A stretch of 64,000 nucleotides of DNA, from NCBI RefSeq assembly GCF_046115515.1, contig NZ_CP175953.1, one strand, 5' to 3'. The notes under the pieces are model-generated. The model saw only the letters and a program-made list of their open reading frames with translations. It ran no database searches and had not been told where the DNA came from. Shown in pieces: positions 34,109 through 43,281 of this stretch. A program made the translations under genes and the position numbers. The stretch's first letter is position 1. Each line of letters begins with the position of its first letter. This DNA is from Gracilimonas sp017641085. Its GTDB lineage: Bacteria; Bacteroidota; Rhodothermia; Balneolales; Balneolaceae.

Positions 34109-35392
34109 TTATTTTTTCTTCTTCTTGTCGTCTTTCTTTTCCTGCTGTTCGCGGTACTTCTCTTTGCTGATTTCTTTGGTTTTCACCTTGTCTTGCAAAA
34201 TATCGAACACTTTTTCTTCGCGGATGCTGCTGCGAAGTTGCTCAAGCATCTGTGGTTGCTGTGCATAATACTGCTTCAGTTGATCCACAGGCATGCCGTA
34301 TTGGGCTGCCTGACCTGCGAGATGCTCGTCGATATCTTCGGGTTTTATTTCGATATCTTCAAATGTTTCTTGCAGTTTTTGGCTGATGAACGACCACTTG
34401 GCTTCACGCACGGCACGGTCTTTCATGCCGGCCTTATACTCTTCTGCATCAAAGTGATCCGGCAACTCTCCGCCTTGCTGCTGCTTCAGCTGATCCACAT
34501 AGGACCCCTGAATTTGAGCCACAAATGTTTCCGGTACTTCAAAGTCATGTGCTTCAACAAGAGCATCGGCTACATCATTCTTGAATAAATCATCGGATGT
34601 TTGATCGTAATACTGTTGCATGCGGCTCTTGATGTAACTCTTGAACTCATCCAGGTTTTCCGCTTCGCCGTTGCTTTGGTCTTTGATGATGTCATCAGTA
34701 AGCTCAGCTTTGTGCATTTTCTGCACTTTCTTAAGGGTAATTTCGAGCTCATCTTCATGATCGCCATGCGGGATAGTCATCTCAACAACATCACCGGCTT
34801 TTTTACCTTTGAGCGCTTCAAGAAACTCGGAAGCATCATCTTTTCTGAGGTCGATACGCTGATCTTTGTCTTCATCGCCGTGGGTTTTAGAAACAACATC
34901 CACCAATACCTGGGTTTCTTCAGAAGCGGCTTCGTCAACATCTTCCCAGTTTCCTTCCCGCTCCAGGGTTCTCTCAACTTCTTCCTCAACCTCTTCATCG
35001 GTAACATCGTGAACCATTTTGTTCACTTCAATTTTGGAAAGATCAGCAACTTCAATTTCCGGTTTTGAACCGATTTTGAATTTCACTTCCAGCTCATCAT
35101 TCTCCCAGGTAAAATCAACCATCTCCGTTTCGCCAACCGGCTCATACTCAGGTACTACTTCTTTTTCAAATACCTTTTGGATGATGTTACTGATTTCCTC
35201 TTGTTCAATCTCTTTGCCAAACCGCTTTTTAACCAGTCCCATTGGTACTTTGCCCGGACGGAATCCCGGAAGCTGAATTTGGTCTTTATATTTTTTGTAT
35301 GCTTTGTCGAAATCTTCCTGAAGGTCTTCTCTTTTTGCTTTCAGGGTGACTTCTTTATCTACAGATGTGAGCTCTTCTACAGAAATATCCAC
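34109..35392 (-). CDS. tig: trigger factor (ribosome-associated chaperone)
   Basis: 427 residues. N-terminal ribosome-binding part with the GFRPGKVP signature in QIQLPGFRPGKVPMGLVKKRFG, a central FKBP-type peptidyl-prolyl isomerase domain (EFLEALKGKKAGDVVEM.., in part, ~150-235) and a helical C-terminal chaperone region, ending in an unusually lysine-rich tail (KKDDKKKKK). Heads the tig-clpP-clpX cluster, the conserved bacterial order. Upstream lies tRNA-Leu. Confidence 0.97.
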   Translation of the reverse strand: MDISVEELTSVDKEVTLKAKREDLQEDFDKAYKKYKDQIQLPGFRPGKVPMGLVKKRFGKEIEQEEISNIIQKVFEKEVVPEYEPVGETEMVDFTWENDELEVKFKIGSKPEIEVADLSKIEVNKMVHDVTDEEVEEEVERTLEREGNWEDVDEAASEETQVLVDVVSKTHGDEDKDQRIDLRKDDASEFLEALKGKKAGDVVEMTIPHGDHEDELEITLKKVQKMHKAELTDDIIKDQSNGEAENLDEFKSYIKSRMQQYYDQTSDDLFKNDVADALVEAHDFEVPETFVAQIQGSYVDQLKQQQGGELPDHFDAEEYKAGMKDRAVREAKWSFISQKLQETFEDIEIKPEDIDEHLAGQAAQYGMPVDQLKQYYAQQPQMLEQLRSSIREEKVFDILQDKVKTKEISKEKYREQQEKKDDKKKKK

Positions 35393-35459
35393 GTGTTCTC
35401 CGCTTTAATTACTTTTATTCAATAAATGAACAGGATTACAATTATGATTAGGAAGGAAG

Positions 35460-35543
35460 TACGAGAGGGGGGACTCGAACCCCCACATCGGTTAAGATAC
35501 TAGATCCTAAATCTAGCGCGTCTACCAATTCCGCCACTCTCGC
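35460..35543 (-). tRNA. tRNA-Leu (anticodon TAG)
   Basis: 84 nt on the minus strand: acceptor GCGAGAG pairs with CTCTCGT (G1-T72 wobble, discriminator A), anticodon stem CTAGA/TCTAG with loop TTTAGGA giving anticodon TAG (Leu), the long variable arm expected of a class II tRNA, and T-arm GGGGGTTCGAGTCCCCC. It lies directly upstream of tig. Confidence 0.95.
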
Positions 35544-35697
35544 AAAATTCAGAGCTTGCAAAGATAAGGTTTTCAATTTCTGAATTCAACTCTTTACCCA
35601 TATAAAGTGGTCATCGAACATACTTCGTAAGCTTTTACATGTTTAGCGTAAAAAAGCATTGGATATTGGAATTTGAAATACTGAATTTTGAATCACT
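35544..35697. other. gap between tRNA-Leu and cutA
   Basis: 154 nt, AT-rich, between tRNA-Leu (minus) and cutA (plus). It must hold both promoters. Near 35660-35690 there is a low-complexity pattern 'ttggatattggaatttgaaatactgaattttgaat' (in short pieces) that resembles decayed short tandem units (ttgaaat/tttgaat). No hairpin, ORF or RNA gene was seen. Confidence 0.4.
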
Positions 35698-36039
35698 ATG
35701 TATAAAAACCTACGTCTCCTCTACATCACTACCCCAAATAAAGAAGAAGCTCAGAAAATAGGCCGAGCTCTGGTTGAAGAAAACCTTGCGGCCTGTGCCA
35801 ATATTTTTGATGGCATGAATTCCATTTACAAATGGAAGGGTAAAATTCAGGAAGAAAACGAGTGCGTGCTGATTGTTAAAACGCATTACTCACGGGTTAA
35901 AAAAGTTACCCGCCGCGTGATAGAAATGCACAGCTACGAAGTACCGGCCGTAGTATCCTTTACCATTACCGAAGATGAAGGTAACCAGGAGTACCTGGAG
36001 TGGCTGGAGGACTCATCCAAACAGCCCTTTGAGCTTTAA
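35698..36039 (+). CDS. cutA: divalent-cation tolerance protein CutA
   Basis: 113 residues, normal for CutA trimers. Motifs: LLYITTPNKEEAQKIGRALVEENLAACANIF, SIYKWKGKIQEENECVLIVKTH and HSYEVPAVVSFTITEDEGNQEYLEWL (each in part), matching the conserved CutA1 fold. Linked in E. coli to copper tolerance, though its exact role is unsettled. Convergent with the T9SS cargo gene; a shared 7-bp hairpin lies between the stops. Confidence 0.95.
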   Translation: MYKNLRLLYITTPNKEEAQKIGRALVEENLAACANIFDGMNSIYKWKGKIQEENECVLIVKTHYSRVKKVTRRVIEMHSYEVPAVVSFTITEDEGNQEYLEWLEDSSKQPFEL

Positions 36040-36040
36040 T

Positions 36041-36057
36041 AATTGCTGAAAGCAATT
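36041..36057. terminator. possible shared hairpin between convergent genes
   Basis: AATTGCT (36041-36047), GAA, AGCAATT (36051-36057), lengthened by TAATA/TATTA with a bulge. It lies between the cutA stop and the T9SS-protein stop and could stop both transcripts, though the T-tract is poor. Confidence 0.45.
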
Positions 36058-36060
36058 CTA

Positions 36061-38247
36061 TTATTTAAGCAGCGTCATTTTTTTAACACGAACCTGCCCT
36101 CCCGCTTCCAGCCGGTAAAAATAGATTCCGCTTGATAACTGACCGGCATCAAAGTCAATTTGATACGATCCGGCAGATTGCCTTTCGTTAACCAAGGTGG
36201 AAATTTTTTGCCCCACCAGGTTATAAACGGTCAGGCGGACATCTCCTGCCTCGGGAATTGAATAACTGATGGTTGTAGTGGGGTTGAAGGGATTGGGGTA
36301 GGCATTTTTAAGAGTAAATGAATGCGGTAGATTTTCATCTTCTGTGGAAACATTGGTATTCTGCTGCGGGCGTTCAACAATAGTGAAATCACTGAAAGAG
36401 GTAATTCCTGATGCACAAATCGATTCTTGGTTGTCCGTCAAGGAAGAGGACAACAAGTTCCATTCGGATTGATCAGATTCTCTTTTCGCGATTGATAACA
36501 ATGCCGTATCAATGTTAGAGAGGTCTATTTGTTGCAGAGAAAAGCAGACCTCAGCATTAAACGCAGAGGTCGTTTCGGTATGGAAACCCCACAGCTTATT
36601 TGAAACCATAGAAAGCGTATCGGGGAGGTTAATCTGCTCTGCCTCAGCACCAAGGTTCATGGTAGCGTTGATGGTAAACGGCTGGGTCATTTCATTAAAG
36701 TTTACTGTTGCACCAAAGTTTGGAAATTCAGCCAGTCTCAAAGTGTCTTCAATTTGAGCCTGTCGCTGAGGGATGCCGTTGGTCATCCAGATTTCCCTTC
36801 CCAAAGAGTCACCTTCAGCGGTGAAGTATAACTTTCCATTCAGTACACGCAGTTCTTCCGGGTCAGAGCCATCGGGTTCGCCACGGTCGATGCCGGTACG
36901 CAGGTTGGCTACATACATAGTACCCTCTTGAGTGCCGTCGGTCATCCATAGTTCACGGCCGGCTACATGGGCCTGCCCGTACCCATCATCCGATGCAACA
37001 AAGTAGATGCGTCCGTCATATACCGCTGCAAATTCAGTATGGTGAAAATCAAACAGGTTGAAAATAGACTCTACCGCTTTTTCAGTTCCGGCTTTGGTAC
37101 CATCGGTTTTCCATAGCGTATAGGTGCTGAAAAAGTAAAGCTGATTATTTAGCTTGAAAATTTTCGGGCTAAGATCAGAGCCGTCCTCAATTACATAATT
37201 ATCGATCGCCATATCAATAACAAGGGATGTTCCCTCCGGGGTGCCGTCACTTTTCCATAATTCAGCACCTGAAAAAAAGTACCAGCTTCCCTTGTACTCA
37301 ACGGGCTTATCCCTGATATGTATTTCCTTATCTAAAAACTTTTTAGTGCCTTCTTCTGTACCATCCGTGGTGTATAAGTAATAGTTGTAGGAGGTGTCAC
37401 TTTTGGCGTTAAACAATACGGTGCCATTGATAGATGAAAAATTAGTAGGTGAGCTGTCATTTTTGTTATCGTCAGAATCTTCATACAACCCCGGAAAAAT
37501 GTCCTTTACCATATAAGTGCCGTCGGCGGTTCCATCCGTAGCCCACAGTTCTTCTCCATATTCATGATGGCGGGCTGAAAAATACATGGTACCATTGTGT
37601 GCAAAAAAGTTATCGGGACGAGAGCTGTGGTTGGTTTCTTCATTACTCCAGGAATACTGTAAATATTGACCCGGATCTAAATCTTTAAGCATGTAGGTGC
37701 CTGACGAAGTACCATCTGTGACCCAGAGTTCTTCGCCGTTATCGGCATCGGGGTAGCGTCCGTCTTCAGCAGGGAAGTAGGCTTTGCCGTTCATCACTCC
37801 AAAATGCTCGGCATCCGAGGAGTAATCGCCCGGGTAAATATCTTTTAGTAAATATGTGCCTGAAGATGTTCCATCTGATACATACACTTCATCAGAATGT
37901 TCTTCGGTTACGGCTGTAAATATGAGTTTATTACCTAAGGGAGTTAGTTCTTCGATATCAGGATAATCATCATCCGGAGCCAGGTCTGTAATTTTCTTGG
38001 TTCCTTCCGCCGTACCGTCTGTTATATACAGCTCGCCTTCATCTTCCTGATTGTCGGCCACAAAGTACATGGTGTCTCCGACCATAGTCATGTATTCAAT
38101 ATCCGCATCACTGATGCCGGGGTTTATGTCTTTTAGCACCGTGGTTTGCGCAGATAGCTTAGCTGGTGATAACAACAGCAGGATGATGGCAGAATAAGCA
38201 GAAATTCTGAGGGCAGAACGATAAGTGATTTTGGCGGTGGTTCTCAT
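36061..38247 (-). CDS. ELWxxDGT-repeat protein with T9SS C-terminal sorting domain
   Basis: 728 residues. Signal peptide (~1-33, ..LLLLSPAKLSAQ). Nine ~45-65-residue repeats each close with a variant of ELWxxDGTxxGT: ELYITDGTAEGT, EVYVSDGTSSGT, ELWVTDGTSSGT, ELWATDGTADGT, ELWKSDGTPEGT, ELWMTDGTQEGT and others, up to ~residue 500. The C-terminal ~75 residues hold YPNPFNPTTTISYS, VYNLVGQKISTL and FYRLEAGGQVRVKKMTLLK, the T9SS type A sorting signal. It should be secreted and anchored at the surface through T9SS (PorQ at 25613). Ligand or function unknown. Confidence 0.93.
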   Translation of the reverse strand: MRTTAKITYRSALRISAYSAIILLLLSPAKLSAQTTVLKDINPGISDADIEYMTMVGDTMYFVADNQEDEGELYITDGTAEGTKKITDLAPDDDYPDIEELTPLGNKLIFTAVTEEHSDEVYVSDGTSSGTYLLKDIYPGDYSSDAEHFGVMNGKAYFPAEDGRYPDADNGEELWVTDGTSSGTYMLKDLDPGQYLQYSWSNEETNHSSRPDNFFAHNGTMYFSARHHEYGEELWATDGTADGTYMVKDIFPGLYEDSDDNKNDSSPTNFSSINGTVLFNAKSDTSYNYYLYTTDGTEEGTKKFLDKEIHIRDKPVEYKGSWYFFSGAELWKSDGTPEGTSLVIDMAIDNYVIEDGSDLSPKIFKLNNQLYFFSTYTLWKTDGTKAGTEKAVESIFNLFDFHHTEFAAVYDGRIYFVASDDGYGQAHVAGRELWMTDGTQEGTMYVANLRTGIDRGEPDGSDPEELRVLNGKLYFTAEGDSLGREIWMTNGIPQRQAQIEDTLRLAEFPNFGATVNFNEMTQPFTINATMNLGAEAEQINLPDTLSMVSNKLWGFHTETTSAFNAEVCFSLQQIDLSNIDTALLSIAKRESDQSEWNLLSSSLTDNQESICASGITSFSDFTIVERPQQNTNVSTEDENLPHSFTLKNAYPNPFNPTTTISYSIPEAGDVRLTVYNLVGQKISTLVNERQSAGSYQIDFDAGQLSSGIYFYRLEAGGQVRVKKMTLLK

Positions 38248-38480
38248 TTCTTTATATGGTTGGTACTTTTAAGAATAGTGTACCATTACCTACGGGAGCT
38301 GAATGAAAATGAGCTCAAATACCTGTAATTCTACATGCAGTCAATATTTTGTTCTACCGGTTTCACCCCAGCGGCCTTCACCTTTTTTTGTGCAATGGGT
38401 GAAGCGATAGAGTTAATCTTTTTTAAATCCTTCCCTTTCTAAACGACAATAATTTCTATTTTGAAATAAAAAAACAGCAT

Positions 38481-39251
38481 ATGAGCATTACCCAACAACG
38501 TATTTCTTCCCACATTTTATGGGCGACGATAAACCGACCTGAAGCCCGAAATGCCATCGACTTTGATGTGATGGATGAGCTGGAGCAGCTGGTTGAATCT
38601 CTTGAAAAGGGCGATGAGATCCGGGTTTTCATTTTAAGCGGAGCCGGAAGGCAGTCGTTTGTAGCGGGTGGTGATCTCAAAAAATTTCACACCATACAAT
38701 CCAAAGAAAAGGCTGTGGAGATGTCGAAGCGAATGCATGATATCTTTAACCGGATTGAACGGCTGCCCTGCTGGACGGTCGCCTGCATAAATGGAGATGC
38801 GTATGGAGGAGGCATTGAGCTGATGCTGGCTTTTGACTTTCGGGTGTCGGTGCCTGATGCCAAATTCGGCTTTACCCAGGGTCGTTTTTATCTGGTACCG
38901 GGCTGGGGAGGGTTGACAAGACTTGTCGAAAAAGCAGGTAAGGCCAAAGCATTGCAATGGTGTGGGAAGGCCGAAATACTTTCTGCCAGCAGCGTACTGG
39001 CTCATGGTTTAATCGAACATATTTTAAAGGGTGAAGATTTAGAAAATGAAGTACTTGAGTGGACAGAAAAGCTCACCAAAAACGACCGGAAGTTTATACA
39101 AACGCTGAAAGCGGGTGCATCAAGATTTTCCCACCAAAGAACAGAATCGCTGGAAGCAGAAGTAGAACCTTTTGCAGAGCTTTGGGTTGATGCTGAACAT
39201 ATACAACGTGTTGAAAAATTTATGAGCAGAAAGAATGATGATTCTGGCTAA
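38481..39251 (+). CDS. enoyl-CoA hydratase/isomerase (crotonase) family protein
   Basis: 256 residues. Crotonase features: ILWATINRPEARNAIDF at the start, ILSGAGRQSFVAGGDLKKF (oxyanion segment 1, AGGDLK), INGDAYGGGIELMLAFDFRV (segment 2), and FTQGRFYLVPGWGGLTRL. The catalytic glutamates of true hydratases are not clearly both present, so the reaction (hydratase, isomerase, decarboxylase) is open. The 233-nt gap upstream has an imperfect TTCACCC..GGGTGAA pair (~38366-38413). Single gene, not beside beta-oxidation genes. Confidence 0.88.
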   Translation: MSITQQRISSHILWATINRPEARNAIDFDVMDELEQLVESLEKGDEIRVFILSGAGRQSFVAGGDLKKFHTIQSKEKAVEMSKRMHDIFNRIERLPCWTVACINGDAYGGGIELMLAFDFRVSVPDAKFGFTQGRFYLVPGWGGLTRLVEKAGKAKALQWCGKAEILSASSVLAHGLIEHILKGEDLENEVLEWTEKLTKNDRKFIQTLKAGASRFSHQRTESLEAEVEPFAELWVDAEHIQRVEKFMSRKNDDSG

Positions 39252-39329
39252 AAAGAGATTCAGAAAACATAACATTCTGGAAGCATAGTCAGTAGCTTCT
39301 TGATGATATTTAGCATAGTTCCCGAGTTC

Positions 39330-39361
39330 CAATCTTAGTACGCAGTCACAAATTAAGATTG
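39330..39361 (+). repeat. inverted repeat after the crotonase gene
   Basis: CAATCTTA (39330-39337) pairs with TAAGATTG (39354-39361), 8 bp perfect with a 16-nt loop. It might be a weak terminator, but no T-tract follows. The rest of the 236-nt gap up to the histidine kinase shows nothing else. Confidence 0.4.
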
Positions 39362-39487
39362 CCCATGTTTGTCCGATAAACCATGAAGGGGTTTTCTTAA
39401 TTCTAAACATTATCTACACATTTTTTGAGTTAATTAAGCCCCCAGCCCGATGAGAATAATCGGCATTTTAGGTAAGCTAAGTGAGTA

Positions 39488-40723
39488 ATGACTATAAATC
39501 AGGAAAAAAGAATTTCAATAGACTCCGTCAAAACTAAGTTAATTGACAACTTAGGGCTGTATGGGGCTATTGTTGCATTGGTGGCTTTTTTGATCCCTCA
39601 AATTCCTTTTAAACCTGGGAACCTCGATGTATATAATTATATCGACCTTACAGTCATAATATCAGTTTTTGTTTTTTACTATCACAGGGATAAGTTCTCA
39701 CTTCCTTTTAAAGGGTTCATAATTATCGTAATCGTGTATTTGTTTTTCGTTATGGACCTGTACCAGCACGGTCTCAGTTCTACGGTAAAGCCGGTATTTG
39801 TATTTATCCCATTTACGGGCATACTGGTTTTTAAAGTTCGTTGGGCCATTTTTATCTATTTAGTATCCATTCTTACCTATGCAATAATAGCCTATGGATA
39901 TTTGACTGGTCAAATACCACCCGGCTTGATGGACCCTGCACTAAACGTACCCTATAAATGGGCTGTAAATGGTGTTATACTGTCTTTGGTAGGCATTATC
40001 ATTGCCATGTTTGTGCATATCTTCATACAGTCTATAATTCAGATTATTGAGCAACAGGATCAAAGCTATGAGGTTCTCGAGCATCAAGACCGGGAGCTGA
40101 AACAAAATATAGAAGAGAAAAAGGTGCTGCTGCAGGAGATACATCACCGGGTAAAAAACAACTTGGCAGTGGTTTCTGGCTTATTGGATTTGCAATCGGG
40201 AATGGCCCCTGATGATTTCTCAAGGTCAGCTCTTAAATTGAGTACCAACAGAATTTTATCAATTTCAAAAGTTCATGAACTGCTATACCAATCGGAAGAT
40301 GTAAGCAGGATTCATTTCAAAAAATACATCAAAGAATTAGCGGGTATCATTCTTGATAGTTTTAATAAGACCGGGTTAGAAATAAATTTAAAGTTAGATA
40401 TCGACATTCAATATTTAAATGTAAATCATGGAGTTCCGATCGGCATCATTTTAAATGAATTGATTACAAACAGTCTGAAGCATGGTTTTAATGAGGCTCA
40501 GGAAAGCTACCAAATTCATATTTCTGCTTTTGAAGAAGATGAGCACTATAAAATTATCTATCAGGATAATGGAAGTGGGGTTGTTGTTAATAAATCGGAA
40601 AAATTATCCGGTTTGGGCATCACATTAGTAGATTCGCTGTTAACCCAAATTGAAGCAGAATCACAACTTAAAACAGACGGGATGTATCACCTTTCATTTC
40701 GTTTCCCAAAAGAATTATCCTGA
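39488..40723 (+). CDS. HisKA_2/HWE-type sensor histidine kinase
   Basis: 411 residues. Five to six membrane helices in the first 190 residues (such as AIVALVAFLIPQI and AVNGVILSLVGIIIAMFVHIF) form a 5TM-like sensing block, followed by a coiled coil (DQSYEVLEHQDRELKQNIEEK, in part) and the HisKA_2 phosphoacceptor near residue 219, EIHHRVKNNLAVVSGLLDLQ. The ATPase part has NELITNSLKHGF, DNGSGV and GLGITLVDSL. Receiver partner not adjacent; the nearest are at 42883 and 52029. It ends before terminator 40769-40792. Confidence 0.88.
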   Translation: MTINQEKRISIDSVKTKLIDNLGLYGAIVALVAFLIPQIPFKPGNLDVYNYIDLTVIISVFVFYYHRDKFSLPFKGFIIIVIVYLFFVMDLYQHGLSSTVKPVFVFIPFTGILVFKVRWAIFIYLVSILTYAIIAYGYLTGQIPPGLMDPALNVPYKWAVNGVILSLVGIIIAMFVHIFIQSIIQIIEQQDQSYEVLEHQDRELKQNIEEKKVLLQEIHHRVKNNLAVVSGLLDLQSGMAPDDFSRSALKLSTNRILSISKVHELLYQSEDVSRIHFKKYIKELAGIILDSFNKTGLEINLKLDIDIQYLNVNHGVPIGIILNELITNSLKHGFNEAQESYQIHISAFEEDEHYKIIYQDNGSGVVVNKSEKLSGLGITLVDSLLTQIEAESQLKTDGMYHLSFRFPKELS

Positions 40724-40768
40724 AAAAGTTTAAACAACTCCTTCTATTTACTGAGAGAAAATAAAAAA

Positions 40769-40792
40769 GGGCGCACCGTTAAAGATGCGCCC
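40769..40792. terminator. bidirectional terminator between convergent genes
   Basis: GGGCGCA (40769-40775) pairs with TGCGCCC (40786-40792), flanked by AAAAAA on the left and TTCTT on the right. It serves the kinase gene (plus) and the DUF2911 gene (minus). Confidence 0.85.
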
Positions 40793-40816
40793 TTCTTAAA
40801 ACAAGTATGCTTAAGC

Positions 40817-41953
40817 TTATTGAATCGTAAAGTCTGCTTTAAAAACGGTGTTACCCCAAGCCAGGTTCAACTCGCCGCCTTCTTCTGTTTCTTCAACCGA
40901 AATGGTGAACGCCTCAATGGTTTCTACCGTGGTTGAAATCTCCATGGGTACGCGGCCTAAATCACGGCTTTCATCATAAGAACGTCCGTTCTGGCCGGTT
41001 TGCTTATTGATGATGAGCGTGCCGCCATCAGGCTGGGGGATTGTGAACAGTGTGTATTCTCCGGCAGGCACTTCAAGATCGCCGAACATTAAATCTTCAG
41101 AAGTATAGAAGTGAGTAGCTCGGTTGGCTCCTGTTCTCCAGCGCTCACCCCAGGGGACGATATTTCCAAATAAGTCGCGCCCTCGTTTTTTAGGGGAACC
41201 GAAATCTACGCGGAAATTGGCGCCTTTAAATGAATACTCAGCACTTACAGCTCCGGAAAGCTCACCAACGGGGTCGTTCCCAAGTCGATTGGCCAGTGCG
41301 TTCATATCTAACTGTCCGGTTCGGTGTACTTTAAGCTTTCGGGTGGTAAGTCCGGCATCCAGGTGCTGTATGTCTCCGTCCGAATTTACCCGAACTCCCA
41401 TCACTCCGCGGAAAGGGTGACGAACGGTCATGGAATCACCCTCAATTTGAGCAATGGTGAAATCCATAATCCTGTTACCCGACAACAGTGGCTGAATGAT
41501 CGTATCCTGATCTGCTTCAGCAGCTTTATTGAAGGCTAACTCATACGGCCAGTGAACCATATCGATGAAAGGAAGCAGGCCTTCTTCAAAGGGTGCCCTA
41601 TAGGTTATATACTCTTCGTCTCTTAATACGCGAAGCGACAGACTGTCTCCCACTTTCGTGATGTTACGGACGGTGGCTCCATCTTCCTGGAAACCATTTA
41701 CCGGAGAGTGATCGGTTTGTACCATACTTTCAATTCCGCCTAACTCGTCAAAATGCAGAATGTAGGTTGAGATTTGAACCTCAGGACTTCGAAGGATAAC
41801 CTGAGCTGTAATGCTGGAATCGGTTTTAACAAACTGCTCCACGGCAAGGGTGTCATTCCCTAACAAGGTTACAAACGATCCTTGGTTGGGATCATCCGTA
41901 CTGCACGACACAAACAGAGCAGCTGTTATAAGTGTGATGAATAAATTTCTCAT
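40817..41953 (-). CDS. DUF2911 lipoprotein
   Basis: 378 residues. Lipoprotein signal: FITLITAALFVSC with Cys16 followed by S/T/D. The C-terminal ~150 residues match DUF2911: VDFGSPKKRGRDLFGNIVPWGERWRTGANRATHFYTSEDLMFGDLEVPAGEYTLF (in parts) and ILVN..GRSYDESRDLGRVPME. The N-terminal ~200 residues are beta-rich and unplaced. The domain is frequent in Bacteroidota cell-envelope proteins; function unknown to me. Ends before the terminator 40769-40792. Confidence 0.85.
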   Translation of the reverse strand: MRNLFITLITAALFVSCSTDDPNQGSFVTLLGNDTLAVEQFVKTDSSITAQVILRSPEVQISTYILHFDELGGIESMVQTDHSPVNGFQEDGATVRNITKVGDSLSLRVLRDEEYITYRAPFEEGLLPFIDMVHWPYELAFNKAAEADQDTIIQPLLSGNRIMDFTIAQIEGDSMTVRHPFRGVMGVRVNSDGDIQHLDAGLTTRKLKVHRTGQLDMNALANRLGNDPVGELSGAVSAEYSFKGANFRVDFGSPKKRGRDLFGNIVPWGERWRTGANRATHFYTSEDLMFGDLEVPAGEYTLFTIPQPDGGTLIINKQTGQNGRSYDESRDLGRVPMEISTTVETIEAFTISVEETEEGGELNLAWGNTVFKADFTIQ

Positions 41954-42130
41954 AGGTCCTTTAATTTTTAATTGGGTGCAAAAATCTATTTCAAAAAAAG
42001 TGTTCTGGCAACTGCGATAAATTAAACTTTGAAAAAGCTTACAAGTTTTATCGCACTTGCAGATCCAATAACATAAAATGCTGCGTAATCATTTGGTGGA
42101 AAGGAGCTTAGGGAGGGAGAGCCGATTTGG

Positions 42131-42769
42131 TTAACTTACTTTCTCTTCCGCAATTTTCTGGAGTGCCTCGGTGAAAACTTCTACCGGCTGTGCCCCGGAA
42201 AGCCCGTACTTTTCGTTGATGTAAAAGAAGGGCACGCCCTGAACGCCAAGTCGGTGAGCTTCCTCCACGTCATTGACGACCTGGCTGGAATACGTGTTAT
42301 TTTTCAATACCTCTCTCGCCTCATTTTGGTTAAGCCCCACATTCGAAGCTATTTGAACCAGCGTTTCTTTGTCGCCCACATGCTTGCCTTCCACAAAGTA
42401 AGCAGACAACAGCGCCTCTTTCATCTCACCTTGTTTGCCGTGCTTGCGAGCCAGGTGGATAAGCTGGTGAGCGTTGAAAGAATTAGTGGGTTTTACCTCA
42501 TCCATGTTAAAGTCTAACCCGGCGCCGGAGGCCATTTGAACCATGTTGGCATTCATTTGTTTGGCCCAGGCTCTGTCACGTCCGTATTTTTTGGCGAGAG
42601 TGTCATAGATATCAAGATCGGAATCGACAGGAGCATTGGGGTCGAGCTCAAAGCTTTTCCAGACGATATCAACATCCAGGTCCGGTAGTTTTTGGAGGGC
42701 TTCTTCGAGGTGTCTTTTTCCGATGTAACAAAACGGACAGGCAACGTCCGACCAAATTTCGATCTTCAT
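42131..42769 (-). CDS. DsbA-family (FrnE-like) oxidoreductase
   Basis: 212 residues with active site C11-P-F-C14 in WSDVACPFCYIGKRHLEEAL (in part) at the very N-terminus and the DsbA helical insert, then the cis-Pro GVQGVPFFYINEKYGLSGAQ (in part). No signal peptide, so cytoplasmic, as for FrnE/2-hydroxychromene-2-carboxylate isomerase-related proteins. It forms or isomerises disulfides; the in vivo target is unknown. Lies between the DUF2911 gene and the sensor-kinase operon, same strand. Confidence 0.93.
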   Translation of the reverse strand: MKIEIWSDVACPFCYIGKRHLEEALQKLPDLDVDIVWKSFELDPNAPVDSDLDIYDTLAKKYGRDRAWAKQMNANMVQMASGAGLDFNMDEVKPTNSFNAHQLIHLARKHGKQGEMKEALLSAYFVEGKHVGDKETLVQIASNVGLNQNEAREVLKNNTYSSQVVNDVEEAHRLGVQGVPFFYINEKYGLSGAQPVEVFTEALQKIAEEKVS

Positions 42770-42882
42770 GAGCGGGAATTAGTTAAGTGGTATTCTATTA
42801 CTATTAACTTATCCTGTCAGAAGAAGGTTCACATCAACCCAAAACAAAAAAGCAGTACCGGAACCAAGAGTCACAGGAGGCT

Positions 42883-43281
42883 TCAGGCGAGAAGACTCTT
42901 AAGCGCCTCAACCTGAACCGGCTTTTGAATGAAGTCATCTACTTTTTGATCCCATTCCACCCGGTATATTTCCTGATTTTTATGATCAATTCGGGAGCTG
43001 ATTACGAAAATCTGAATCTCTTTATTCACCTTTTCTCTTATTGACTGAAATTCATTCAGGAAGTCCCAGCCATTCATTTCCGGCATATCGATGTCGAGCA
43101 GGATTAAGTCAGGCAATTCGTCATTGTTCTGCTCCATTTCTTTGATGGCAGAAAGTGCCTTTTTCCCATTTTCGAATGACATGACATCGTTTCCGGGCAG
43201 GTAGTTTTTAATAATTTTGGATACCCCGTAGGTGTAAATTTTATCATCATCTATAATACAGATACTCTTCAATGAACTCAT
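42883..43281 (-). CDS. response regulator, receiver domain only
   Basis: 132 residues: a single CheY-like receiver with ICIIDDDKIYTYGV (acidic pair), the phosphorylated Asp in LILLDIDMPEMNGWDF, Ser/Thr in IFVISSRID and Lys in DDFIQKPVQ. No output domain, so it may act by protein contact, like a CheY. Its start overlaps the stop of the sensor kinase gene by 4 nt (ATGA), so kinase and receiver are translated together. Confidence 0.95.
   Translation of the reverse strand: MSSLKSICIIDDDKIYTYGVSKIIKNYLPGNDVMSFENGKKALSAIKEMEQNNDELPDLILLDIDMPEMNGWDFLNEFQSIREKVNKEIQIFVISSRIDHKNQEIYRVEWDQKVDDFIQKPVQVEALKSLLA

Noticed and set aside
34076..34588. 170-residue plus-strand frame opposite tig
   Set aside because: Shadow of the trigger factor gene; Phe/Leu-rich composition follows from lysine/glutamate codons on the real strand.
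36061..38247. Tandem DNA repeats as CRISPR or satellite
   Set aside because: The periodicity is at protein level (ELWxxDGT); DNA units diverge and spacers are coding.
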